Assembly: GCA_903916735.1 (NCBI GenBank)
Contig: CAIWXX010000084.1
Span: 1-48,684, forward strand
Source: an uncultured Acidobacteriota bacterium
GTDB lineage: Bacteria; Acidobacteriota; CAIWXX01
DNA: 48,684 bases
Direction of reading: 5' to 3'
In this document: one piece after another, positions 34,193-43,050 of the stretch
How positions within the stretch are numbered: position 1 is the first letter of the stretch
Layout: every line of letters starts with the position of its first letter
The notes under the pieces: model-generated
Seen by the model: the letters and a program-made list of their open reading frames with translations, nothing else
Databases searched by the model: none
What the model was told of the DNA's origin: nothing
Made by a program: the position numbers and the translations under genes

Positions 34193-34459
34193 ATGGGAAG
34201 CAATTTCGTGGTGCGATTCGGGATATTCTTGAATATTCTGTTTATCAGCTGCAACGCGTACGCAACTCCGCTCTTTCAAAAATCTGTGGAAACCAGCCGT
34301 TTTCGAATTGTCGCCGACGTTTCGGAAATCGCCAACCTCACTTATCAGCTTCATGACCTCATTCATTTCCTTTTTAATACGGCGCTCACGGAACGATCAG
34401 ACGACATGACGATACTGCATTTGCCGGATGTGCCGCATGATGTCCCTCGCCAGCGGTAA
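34193..34459 (+). pseudogene. truncated secreted-protein gene (5' stub)
   Basis: GAGGAGG 7 bases before the ATG and a clean signal peptide (MGSNFVVRFGIFLNILFISCNAYA) show a genuine gene start. About 36 further residues (RFRIVADVSEIANLTYQLHDL) look native. From about codon 58 the frame runs antisense into the 3' end of the glycoside hydrolase gene and ends after 88 codons. The natural explanation is that a deletion or rearrangement removed the rest of the gene. The original family could not be identified. Confidence 0.5.
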
Positions 34460-36177
34460 AATCGCCATCCTTTTGACGCCTTGACTCTGAGCGCGACGGA
34501 TCTCCCGGCTGGGAAATCAGCGGAACACAGCGTAGGGCAGTTGATACCGGATGGACTGCTTGTGACATGGCCCTTTCCGTTGATGGTCACAGCAAGGTGT
34601 TGGGTCTTTCCCCCTCCATCAATGTACGTGAATCCATTATTAAGGACTCCACTCTGACCATCAGGATTCTTAACCTCAAGGGTGACGGGGCCTGCCGCAT
34701 GAGGAAGAGTTGTGGAGTTGATCGTCGTCGGAGCGAAGATCGTCGCTGAGGTAGTGACCCCGCCAATCTTGAGGATGGCTCCATCAGCGAAATGTGCGCC
34801 TTCTATCACGACAGAAGTACCGCCTGTGACTGGGCCGGAATGCGGGGACACAGTACTGATCGCGGGGGCAAAGACCGGCGTCGATTCATTGAGAAAAACC
34901 GCGGCGGAGTATGGAGGTAATGTCACATTTGAAACGGCCTGATATGCGAGGCTCCCTGTCGGGATGCCGTTTTCAGGCACAGCGCCTCCTCCACTCGGCT
35001 GAGCCATCTTGTATGTGCCGCCAAGATTGACATCCACGGTTATCCCCGTACCATCCCACGGACTCGTCGGATTCACGAGCACAAAACCGTTGGCAAAATT
35101 GCGTCGATAAACCCGATGACTGCTATCGTAGAGAGCCGAGATATTATTGCCTGCACTTTGAGTAGCCGTGCCGATGGGAATATCGTATTCAGGCCACCAT
35201 TCGGCTTCAAGGCCGAGATCAATGTTGATGTAGCTGCGAGAGCCTTTGATTAGCAAGTAGCTGCCGATGGCGAACATTCGTTCTTGAGCGCCGGCGGCGT
35301 AGCTTTGAGCGAGAATCGCCTGATTTCGGCCAACCGCGCCGAGAATACGGTTCATCTGCAGTTGCCAATCTTCGAGGTTGTAAGGGCTCAGATCGGCCTC
35401 GATCGCAAAGCCCTCGATCATGAGCCCGTCAGCAGCGCTCATATCGGTCGGATCTCTTGTCGTGACCCAACTGCCGACATTCGGGACAAGATAGTACGCG
35501 CCGAGTGGGCGGCTCTGGAGCCATGAGAGCCAGCTGTTGATGCGGTCGGCCCATGCACTTTCAAAAGAACCATCTACAGATGGCAAATGAGGGCTGTAGC
35601 TGTCGGCTCCAAGGTAATTGGGCACGCTGAGGCTATCCATGAACACGCCGTCATCATCATTTGCCTGAACCTGACGGAGGACCTCATCGTGCCACCAGGA
35701 CCGCCAGCCCGCATTGTTCAATTCCATGAGATACCATCCCCAATCGCAATTCAGGACACGTGGCCCGCCGCTCTCAGGCCAGTGATAGAACCAGCTTTCC
35801 TGCACAACACCATCGCCGGGCCATTCCTGTACCCAATTATCGCCTTCAATCACACGCAGCCACTCTCCCGTCGGCAGGCACCCCGATTGAGTTGCACGAT
35901 AGCCAAGCCCATGCCCAAGGCGATAATGCAGGATCAGGAAATTTGGGTTAAACGAGCGCAGGCGATCGGCGAAGGAGCGCGTCATCTTCTGGGTTCCCGC
36001 GTAATGAGTCGCCGAGAATCGAAGTTGTGCGTCGGTGAGATACGACGCCAGCTGATCATTGAAGACATGAATCCCGTGGGTTGTATCGGGCCATGGTCTG
36101 GATCCAGCCGATGCCTGCCACGAAAACACCCAAAAAATGGCCGTTGTAAGCCCGAAAAAGTTAATCGTCTTGATCAT
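34363..36177 (-). CDS. secreted putative glycoside hydrolase (GHL15-like) with IPT and InlB-like repeat domains
   Basis: 604 residues. A signal peptide (MIKTINFFGLTTAIFWVFSWQASA) comes first. Residues ~30-400 resemble hypothetical glycosyl hydrolase family 15: FLILHYRLGHGLGYRA, an Asp in DDDGVFMDSLSVPNY, and VPNVGSW. Residues ~410-495 form an IPT/TIG Ig-like domain (AISTVSPHSGPVTGGTSVVI, VKNPDGQSG). The last 90 residues (GKGHVTSSPSG, CPTLCSADFPAGRSVALRV, GWRFYRWRG) match the divergent InlB-type repeat of surface proteins. The probable role is extracellular polysaccharide processing, but no substrate is known. Its 3' end overlaps the broken stub on the opposite strand, and repeat copies 2 and 3 flank it. 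Confidence 0.82.
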   Translation of the reverse strand: MIKTINFFGLTTAIFWVFSWQASAGSRPWPDTTHGIHVFNDQLASYLTDAQLRFSATHYAGTQKMTRSFADRLRSFNPNFLILHYRLGHGLGYRATQSGCLPTGEWLRVIEGDNWVQEWPGDGVVQESWFYHWPESGGPRVLNCDWGWYLMELNNAGWRSWWHDEVLRQVQANDDDGVFMDSLSVPNYLGADSYSPHLPSVDGSFESAWADRINSWLSWLQSRPLGAYYLVPNVGSWVTTRDPTDMSAADGLMIEGFAIEADLSPYNLEDWQLQMNRILGAVGRNQAILAQSYAAGAQERMFAIGSYLLIKGSRSYINIDLGLEAEWWPEYDIPIGTATQSAGNNISALYDSSHRVYRRNFANGFVLVNPTSPWDGTGITVDVNLGGTYKMAQPSGGGAVPENGIPTGSLAYQAVSNVTLPPYSAAVFLNESTPVFAPAISTVSPHSGPVTGGTSVVIEGAHFADGAILKIGGVTTSATIFAPTTINSTTLPHAAGPVTLEVKNPDGQSGVLNNGFTYIDGGGKTQHLAVTINGKGHVTSSPSGINCPTLCSADFPAGRSVALRVKASKGWRFYRWRGTSCGTSGKCSIVMSSDRSVSAVLKRK

Positions 36178-36255
36178 CTGACCACCCCCTTAATATGTTA
36201 TCGGTGAAATCCGTGCACAAAATGGCAAAAGTTGTGATGGGGCAGAATTGTGAAT

Positions 36256-36357
36256 ACCTCTCAGGAAACCAGGAAGGGAGTAATATTTTTGTTAGCCACT
36301 GCTGGCGGAAATAAAAGTCCGTTCCTGCTTTCATTTATTCCTGCATTCCTGAGAAGT
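36256..36357. repeat. palindromic repeat element, copy 3
   Basis: Left ACCTCTCAGGAA (36256-36267) and right TTCCTGAGAAGT (36346-36357; one mismatch to the inverted left end). The inside is more diverged than in copies 1 and 2 but keeps AGGAA/GCAGGAACGG units and a central GCCACTGCTGGC. The 50 bp that follow (36358-36407) match the extension of copy 1. Confidence 0.78.
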
Positions 36358-36568
36358 CCGGAGTCGCGAGTGGTGCGACCTCCGTCTTTGGTTCCGGCTA
36401 CGCCAGGTTATGGAAATCGTGTCGCTTCCGTCATTGGCTGGGTTCACGGAGTGGAACCATGCGCTGGTTAAGCCGCCATAGGCCGTGTGCCATGGCAAAT
36501 GGCTCCTCCAACGGCAATTGTGAGAGCAGTTTGCGTGATGTCAGCTCGCATGATCGGCAAAATCTCTT

Positions 36569-36597
36569 TTGACCCTATACGAGAACACGAATTTAAT
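36569..36597 (+). promoter_or_regulatory. sigma-70-type promoter of the propeller pseudogene
   Basis: TTGACC (36569-36574), 17-base spacer, TTTAAT (36592-36597). It lies 40 bases before the ATG at 36637. Confidence 0.5.
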
Positions 36598-36636
36598 CTA
36601 ATCATAGCAAATATATTCAACAGGAGAATACCAGCG

Positions 36637-39125
36637 ATGGCCAAAACAAAACGTGCGCTTATTTATTGTGGATCTGCGGCGATCGTTCTTCTAGGGGTCG
36701 GTCTTGCCGGCAAACATGGCTATGAGCTCCAGAGTGGCGCGGAGCCGGGCGGGTTTGTTCGACCGCCTGTGGCCGAAGCCGACAAGAATGACAAGCCAGG
36801 CGAAGCGCAGGAATTCTATCTGAGCAAGCGTTCGCCCGACGGGAAAAGCGCGATACCAGTTGCACGCTATCTCGTCGCGCGGAAATCAATGAGAGACATG
36901 CCGCACTACTCCACCGTCTCCGCCGCGTACCTGCCATCAGATGCAGCACACGAAACGTCCTCAATGGCCGATTTCGCCTCGCCCTGGACCTACCTCGGGC
37001 CCGGCAACATCGGCGGCGCACACGTGCCCTCGTGATTGATCCCACATCTCCAAACACGATGTACGCGGCCGGAGTTGCAGGGGGGATATGGAAGACGACC
37101 AATGGGGGCGCGAAATGGACCGCCCTTGACGATATGCTCCCCAATCTTGCTGTCTGCTCACTGGCCATGGATCCCAAGAATTCGAAAATACTGATCGCGG
37201 GCACCGGCGAGGGGTATTTCAATGGAGACGGTGTCAGAGGCGCAGGCATGTTCAAGACGACGGACGAAGGCTTGCATTGGGCACTCCTGCCGTCAACACA
37301 AAACTCGGACTTTTATTATGTCAACGATATCATCATCAGCCCGAACGACTCGCAACGCTTCTATGCCGCTACTGGTACCGGTGTCTGGCGATCCACGGAT
37401 GGAGGGTCGATCTGGAGTCGTGTTCTTCCAACGAAAGTGTACGGCGGTTGTCTCGATCTCGCAATTCGAACCGATCAATCGACCGACTATCTTTTTGCAT
37501 CATGTGGAACATTCCAGCAGGCGACCATTTATCGCAACACGGATGCCGGCAGAGCAGGATCATGGAGCTCGGTTTTCACCGATCCGGATATGGGGCGCAC
37601 ATCATTGGCGATTGCTCCTTCGAATCAAGCGGTCATTTATGCGCTTTCGGCGAGTAACGCCGATGACGATTACCAATACGGACTCCTCGCCGTTTTTCGT
37701 TCAACCAGCAGCGGCGATTCCGGGAGTTGGAAGACGATGGTGAGGAACACTGACAAGACCAGGCTCAATACCGTTCTGCTGACCAACCCCGTTTACGCAT
37801 TTTACAAGGAATGCGGTTGGGGATCTGAGGAGTACTATTACAATCAAGGATGGTATGACAACGTGATCGCCGTCGATCCGAAAGATCCCAATCGTGTCTG
37901 GGCCGGCGGGATTGATCTTTTCAGATCGGATGATGGCGGAGCGAATTGGGGCCTGGCTTCGTATTGGTGGCTGGATCCCGATCGACGCTACAACCATGCG
38001 GATCATCACGCCATTGTTTTCCATCCGGGCTATAAAGGTGCAAGCAACAAGGTGATGTTTATTGGAAACGACGGTGGAGTCTTCAAGACCTTGAATGCCC
38101 ATGCCGCAACAGCGAAAGGCACAGCAGCTCCGTGCGCGGCCCATGGAGGCTTCGCCTGGATCAACCTCAATAACAATTACGGTGTGACTCAGTTTTACCA
38201 CGGCACAGCCTATCCTGGAAGAGGAACATATTTCGGGGGAACTTAAGATAACGGTACGGTCGGCGGCCAAACCAGCTCCGGTCCCAACAGATGGACCACA
38301 CTCATGGGTGGAGATGGGGGCTTTGTCGCGGTTGATCCGACGAATACCAGCACTTTGTACGCCGAGTACACCGGACTCTCCCTCCAGAGATCAATCAACG
38401 GTGGAAACGATTTCTCAAGTGCCACAACAGGAATAACCGAGCCATCCTATGGCTTCCTTTTCATCACACCCTACGTGATGGATCCAAATAACTCTCAGCG
38501 ACTCTGGATCGGGGGGAGGTATCTCTGAAGGACGACCAATGGAGCTCAGAGTTGGACCAAAGCCAGTGCGGTTTTCTCCGGGAGCACGTATTCAGACCTC
38601 AGCGCCGTTTCCGTCGCCCTGGCCGACTCGAACTATGTCCTCGCCGGCACCTCCGAGGGCTACATCCATCGCACGAACATCGGACTGACGACCAAGAGCA
38701 CGACGAAATGGGCATCGACACGGCCGGCTCACGGCTACATCTCTTCATGTGCCTTCGATCCGAGCGATAAGAACATAGCCTATGCAACCTACTCGACATT
38801 CGGCGTCAAACATGTCTGGAAGAGCACCAACGCAGGGGCCACCTGGAAATCAATCGATGGATCCGGCAACACCGGGATTCCCGATATCCCCGTTTTCTCG
38901 ATTGTGGTGAATCCCAATAACAGATCGACTCTTTACATCGCCACTGATCTGGGCGTGTTCATCAGCATCGACGGTGGCAATACATGGGCCGTGGAGAACA
39001 CCGGGTTTGCAAATGTCAGCACCGAGGCGCTTTCGATTGGTGATGACAAAGGCGTGCCGGCTGTGTTCGCATTCACTCACGGCCGCGGCGCATGGCGACT
39101 CGCCTTATCCGCCCGCTCGCGTTAG
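36637..39125 (+). pseudogene. BNR/sortilin-type beta-propeller gene broken by one frameshift and two stops
   Basis: The start is good (CAGGAG, then ATG; signal/anchor RALIYCGSAAIVLLGVGLAG). The frame breaks near 37017: WTYLGPGNIGG continues as RTRALVIDPTSPNTMYAAG only if one C is restored. The second frame has repeated blades (GGIWKTTNGGAKW, GVWRSTDGGSIW) until TAA at 38244-38246, where GGT-stop-DNGTVGG should be GGTQDNGT (CAA to TAA). It continues open to TGA at 38526-38528, where GGRYL-stop-RTTNGA should be GGRYLWRTTNGA (TGG to TGA). After that the same frame is open to 39125 (TLYIATDLGVFISIDGGNTW). Repaired, it would encode about 829 residues. Three independent lesions argue for a pseudogene, though assembly errors cannot be excluded. 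Confidence 0.85.
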
Positions 39126-39220
39126 TGTCACCATCAATCAGGACTCTGCGCCTGCGTGAGATTCCAGCGGGCGCAGGGTTCTCTATTCAAGGGATGGCAT
39201 CCGGCATTCAGATCAGCCGA

Positions 39221-40162
39221 TCAGGGTTCCTGTTGAAGAATGATCTCTCCGATGCCACCTTCGATGCTCAGATGCAAGGTCACAGCGGACTTCCCATAGG
39301 CCTCGTTCACATAAGCGCCGGCCTCTCGCCTGAGCCCACCTCGCGCTGTGATCGAGCCCAGACCTCCCTTGGCATTCACATACACTCCAACGTTCTTCGG
39401 CAGACGAATGGTTGCAGAACCGACGCCGCCTCGGATACTGGCATCGAGATCTTTCTTCCAATCCCCTGTGAGGTCCACATCGAGCTCCCCGGCTCCAATC
39501 TGAATATCAAGTTTCGTCAGCTGAAGTCCCTTCAACCGGAGATTGCCTTGGCCGGCGCCCATTCTTAATCTGAGTTCCAACGGAACGGCATCGCTGAGCC
39601 GAATATCCCATTCATTATTGGTCTTTCCGATGTGCACGCCTGTGAAGCCGGTGCCAGGCTGCACAATCGATAACGAGCCGTGGTTACCCGAAACATCGTA
39701 GCCGACCCGCGGCTTCCCATCGGCTTCGCTGTAAACAAAATCGGCTTCCATCAACTTGCTCGCACCGCCATTCAGCCGCATCTCCCCTGCACTCATCTCG
39801 ATCCGCGCATCGACGGCCTCAGCGCCTCGGAGCTCGACAGATTCAGTCGACCGAATTTCACGCTTACTGCCGCCGCGATGCCGGTGGAGGACGGCGCCAA
39901 AAAAGAGAAGGATGACTAGAAGAGCAATAACCAATCCACTGAAGCCGGATGTCTGAGCGGCTTCAGGATGGCGACGGAGCCAGAAATAATCCCACAGCTT
40001 TCCAATACCAAGAAAAATAAGCAATGCGGGCCAGTAGCGCGCGATCAGCGGCCAGGGATCCCATTCCGGCCGAAGATTACCATAGAGGAAGAAGACACCA
40101 AGACCGATGAGCAATACCGCTCCGAAAATGGACCCCTGGCGATAGATCCTCTCTTTTGACAT
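39221..40162 (-). CDS. LiaF-like membrane protein with toastrack domain
   Basis: 313 residues. The first ~95 residues hold three hydrophobic helices (FGAVLLIGLGVFFLYGNL, YWPALLIFLGIGKLWDYFWL, GLVIALLVILLFFGAVL), the LiaI/LiaF-like membrane region of DUF5668 proteins. Residues ~105-313 form a beta-strand-rich repeat (MSAGEMRLNGGASKL, RMGAGQGNLRLKGLQL, IQIGAGELDVDLTGDW, LGSITARGGL) typical of toastrack (DUF2154/DUF4097) domains. In Firmicutes LiaF restrains the LiaRS envelope-stress system. No kinase partner is visible here, so only a membrane-stress association is suggested. GGAGG sits 7 bases before the ATG. Confidence 0.82.
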   Translation of the reverse strand: MSKERIYRQGSIFGAVLLIGLGVFFLYGNLRPEWDPWPLIARYWPALLIFLGIGKLWDYFWLRRHPEAAQTSGFSGLVIALLVILLFFGAVLHRHRGGSKREIRSTESVELRGAEAVDARIEMSAGEMRLNGGASKLMEADFVYSEADGKPRVGYDVSGNHGSLSIVQPGTGFTGVHIGKTNNEWDIRLSDAVPLELRLRMGAGQGNLRLKGLQLTKLDIQIGAGELDVDLTGDWKKDLDASIRGGVGSATIRLPKNVGVYVNAKGGLGSITARGGLRREAGAYVNEAYGKSAVTLHLSIEGGIGEIILQQEP

Positions 40163-40443
40163 GCTTGAACCTCCACTCTGCTGGGCGATCCCAGCTCAAT
40201 CGAGACAACTTTACATCAAGTGCCTCTCAAAGAGTATGGTACGGATCTGCCTAGCAATCAGTTCCATGTCGGCGGCATCACAACGGACTTCACTGTGGTA
40301 TCCTGGGCCGCAGTATGACGATCAATGAAACGGCACATCGTTCGGAGAGTGGCGTTGATGCTAAGCGAAATGGACTGCACCGGCGAGTAACAGACTCTTG
40401 AGGCGGACACGATCGCATTTTTTAATTGAGAACCGCATTCATC

Positions 40444-41709
40444 ATGGATGCAGATAAGACGTTTTCTTTCGCTGAGCTACTTCGGCGAGCCATGCCGGCA
40501 GCAGGGATGGAGTGTGTTCGCATCGGGAGAGATGTGGAGCCCCTGGCGAAATTGGACTACGCCTTGGAGATCACTGTGAAGACGAACGCCTTCGCCGGCT
40601 TCTGGGGAAAGCATACATTACCCGGCTCGCCTGAAGCAGTGATTCCCTCGCCCAAGGCCCGTCATTATCGTACGACGACGAAGCGTCGAGCTGTGATCGC
40701 GCGAGGGAGATTATCCATCGCCTTCGCCGAAGACGAGGCCACGAGTGCGCTTGCCAAAGACGTGGCCTTCAGAGAGTCCATTCTGGAGCCGCCCGAGCAT
40801 GCGCGGATTTACCGCTATCTGCTTAATGCCTTCAATCAGCCGGCCTTTCAACCGGCGGCCCGCTATCTGAATTACCTGATTGTAAGAGGGAGCTACACCG
40901 AGTTCGCGACCATCTTCAACGTCAATCGTCTGGATTCAGACCTCATCCGCAAATTGAGATCCCTGGCAGATCGTTTGCGCACGGCCGAACCGGCAGTCAC
41001 GGCCGCATTTGTTTTCTTTGATCCAACTCGTTCCATATATTACCTGGATCAAAAGCGGCCCCCGCATGGCCTCAAGCTGAAAAAGCTGTTCGGGCATGAG
41101 AAGATTCGCATTGATTTCAGCGGCTATCGCTATGCCTTTTACCCGACTGGATTCTGTCAGATCAACGGCGCCATGGTGCCCGGGATGATGCAAACAGTCC
41201 GAGAATTGCTGATGCCTCAGCCAGGCTATCGCCTGATCGACCTGTATTGCGGCTATGGGCTCTTTTCTCATTATCTGACAGAATGCTTTGCCCAGGTATT
41301 GGGACTGGATGCGGACCCGCTCTCTATCAAGGCTGCAAGGGAAAATGCTGCGCTTCATGCGGGAGGCGGGCGTGCCACGTTCGCCGAAAGCCGGATTTTC
41401 AGCCGGACCTTGGCGTCAACACTGCCCAAGCCGAGTCGTACTGGAGAGGCAATCCTGCTGGATCCGCCGCGACAAGGGGTGGATCGGGGCGTCATCGAGA
41501 TCCTTGCCGCACGGCGGCCGTCGGTAGTCGTTGAGGCCTTCTGCGGGATCGAAGCAATCCCCCAACAGGTTCGCACATGGGTCAGGAGCGGATACCAGGT
41601 GGCTCGGATTGTTCCCTTGGACATGTTTCCAGGCACCCCCAATCTGGAGGTGCTTGTTTCGTTCACACCCGCACCAGGCGTCATAGGAGCATCAGGGTCA
41701 TCACAATGA
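40444..41709 (+). CDS. TrmA/RumA-family RNA (uracil-5-)-methyltransferase-like protein
   Basis: 421 residues from the ATG at 40444 (a TTG 18 bases upstream is possible). It is a class I SAM methyltransferase: LIDLYCGYGLFSHYL binds SAM, GFCQINGAMVPGMMQ is the family lead-in, LLDPPRQGVDRGV is motif IV, and DMFPGTPNLEVLVSF has the terminal Glu. The family adds a methyl group to C5 of uracil in tRNA or rRNA. The catalytic Cys is usually in SCNPxTLARD; here that segment reads VEAFCGIEAIPQQVR, so the Cys is present but its surroundings are altered. No TRAM domain or N-terminal FeS cysteines are seen. It may act on an unusual position. Confidence 0.82.
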   Translation: MDADKTFSFAELLRRAMPAAGMECVRIGRDVEPLAKLDYALEITVKTNAFAGFWGKHTLPGSPEAVIPSPKARHYRTTTKRRAVIARGRLSIAFAEDEATSALAKDVAFRESILEPPEHARIYRYLLNAFNQPAFQPAARYLNYLIVRGSYTEFATIFNVNRLDSDLIRKLRSLADRLRTAEPAVTAAFVFFDPTRSIYYLDQKRPPHGLKLKKLFGHEKIRIDFSGYRYAFYPTGFCQINGAMVPGMMQTVRELLMPQPGYRLIDLYCGYGLFSHYLTECFAQVLGLDADPLSIKAARENAALHAGGGRATFAESRIFSRTLASTLPKPSRTGEAILLDPPRQGVDRGVIEILAARRPSVVVEAFCGIEAIPQQVRTWVRSGYQVARIVPLDMFPGTPNLEVLVSFTPAPGVIGASGSSQ

Positions 41710-41713
41710 CCCT
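41694..41713 (+). terminator. hairpin at the end of the methyltransferase gene
   Basis: AGGGTCAT-CACA-ATGACCCT, perfect 8-bp stem overlapping the stop codon. A T-rich run (ATTTTTTCTT) lies about 14 bases further on, so termination is possible but not standard. Confidence 0.4.
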
Positions 41714-41772
41714 TGACTGAGCTCAATATTTTTTCTTCTCATCTCCTATCTTTTATGATAGAAGGAGAACCG

Positions 41773-41913
41773 ATGCAACACGTGGGCAGGAAGTCATCCT
41801 GTACGCGGCAATTCATATTACGCTGCACGCGCGATTGTGACTTTCATTGCGCCACGACATCTGGACAGCCAAGGAGGGCCGGACGCCACTTGATAGGCAT
41901 TCAACAGGGATAA
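41773..41913 (+). CDS. possible small Cys-rich protein (46 aa)
   Basis: AGAAGGAG precedes the ATG at good spacing. The frame has four Cys residues (KSSCTRQFILRCTRDCDFHC). No family is recognised. It lies alone between the methyltransferase and response regulator genes and could be spurious. Confidence 0.3.
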   Translation: MQHVGRKSSCTRQFILRCTRDCDFHCATTSGQPRRAGRHLIGIQQG

Positions 41914-41998
41914 GGACTTCTTGGAACAACTATCCACGTGTCAGCGGGAACCAGGAGAACGCACTGGAGTGATTCTCAGTACTCATCGGGAGAAATGT

Positions 41999-42817
41999 AT
42001 GACTCAAGACCAACCGGCAACTTCATCTCACTCTATGATTATCGATCCGGTCAATCGGAAAGCACCGATGGAAAAAGGCACATCATATAAAGGCCCCGAG
42101 CGCCGTATCCATCACATCTTCGTCACAAGACATACTGAGTACCATATCCGTGAAGGCATCTGCGTCGCGGTCAAACAGAACGAGAATCAGGAGTCCGCAG
42201 TGAGTCGGCAGGCTTTGAATATGCGAATGTTGGGCTACTACGGCCCTGGGACTCTCTGTGCACATCCCGGCCCTCCGGATCTCGGCTTCAGTCTCCACTT
42301 TTCCAATCAATCTAAATTCGTCGTCACAAGCCCAGTCGTCGCCGTCAAGCGGCCTCCAAAAGAAATCGCCGACTCCTATCCGCCCCGCACGATTCTGGTC
42401 GTCGATGATGATCAGGGAGTTCGGGATCTCATTGAGAATATGCTTGTCGCGAAGGGTTATTCAGTGCGCTGCGCCAAGGATGGAATTGAAGCAATCGCCC
42501 TCTACAAAGAAAATATGGCCACCACAGGTCTGGTGATTCTCGACATTCTCATGCCTCGCATGGGCGGCCGGCAGACATTCGCCGTCATGAAAGAGCTCAA
42601 CCCGAACGTGCGCATTCTCTTCATTTCCGGGTATTGCCATGATTCATTGAGCCTAGAGATGGCTGACAAGAGCGTTTTCGGATATATCCGCAAGCCTTTC
42701 AGCCTTTCAGAGCTGATATCGAGTGTTGAAGCAGGAGTGGGGCGCGGAACCGGCATGGCCTACAATATCGATGTGCTTGCAAGCCCCCCCTGCAAAAAAT
42801 CCGAAGTATCGGCCTGA
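41999..42817 (+). CDS. response regulator with unusual N-terminal extension
   Basis: 272 residues. The receiver domain is at the C-terminal end (~125-250): acidic VVDDDQG, phospho-acceptor Asp in VILDILMPRMGG, Ser in LFISGY and Lys in YIRKPFS, so it should be phosphorylated. The first 120 residues (YKGPERRIHHIFVTRHTEYHIREG, ALNMRMLGYYGPGTLCAHPG) contain no recognised output domain. No DNA-binding domain follows the receiver. GGGAG at 6 bases supports the ATG at 41999 over the longer frame. No sensor kinase is nearby, so the partner is unknown. Confidence 0.8.
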   Translation: MTQDQPATSSHSMIIDPVNRKAPMEKGTSYKGPERRIHHIFVTRHTEYHIREGICVAVKQNENQESAVSRQALNMRMLGYYGPGTLCAHPGPPDLGFSLHFSNQSKFVVTSPVVAVKRPPKEIADSYPPRTILVVDDDQGVRDLIENMLVAKGYSVRCAKDGIEAIALYKENMATTGLVILDILMPRMGGRQTFAVMKELNPNVRILFISGYCHDSLSLEMADKSVFGYIRKPFSLSELISSVEAGVGRGTGMAYNIDVLASPPCKKSEVSA

Positions 42818-43050
42818 TTGCCTCCTGGCAATTTCATCGCATGGCTCTTCCATCTTTACTGTGGAATTCTGCAACATGTGATCGAACTCACAGAAATTTC
42901 CTCGGTATTGATCCTCCAGTCGTGTCAGACGCCTATTGCCGGGGAAGAGCCGATGCGTCAATGATTGCTCCTGGCGTGAGCACCGGACTATACTCGATAA
43001 TCTGAAATGAATAAGTACATATGTCTTCTTAATCTCAGGAGATCAAGTTT

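Larger units (their letters stand above)
36178..36636. other. intergenic region with repeat copy 3 and the promoter of the propeller pseudogene
   Basis: Repeat copy 3 with its extension covers 36256-36407. A sigma-70-type promoter follows at 36569-36597. Nothing else was identified. Confidence 0.5.

Noticed and set aside
28650-36407. Repeat family read as a CRISPR array
   Set aside because: Copies are kilobases apart, palindromic and unequal in length, with no regular spacers and no cas genes.
36637-39125. Stop codon reassignment (TAA as Gln, TGA as Trp) instead of a pseudogene
   Set aside because: Other genes in the window use TAA and TGA as ordinary stops, and a frameshift is also present in this gene.
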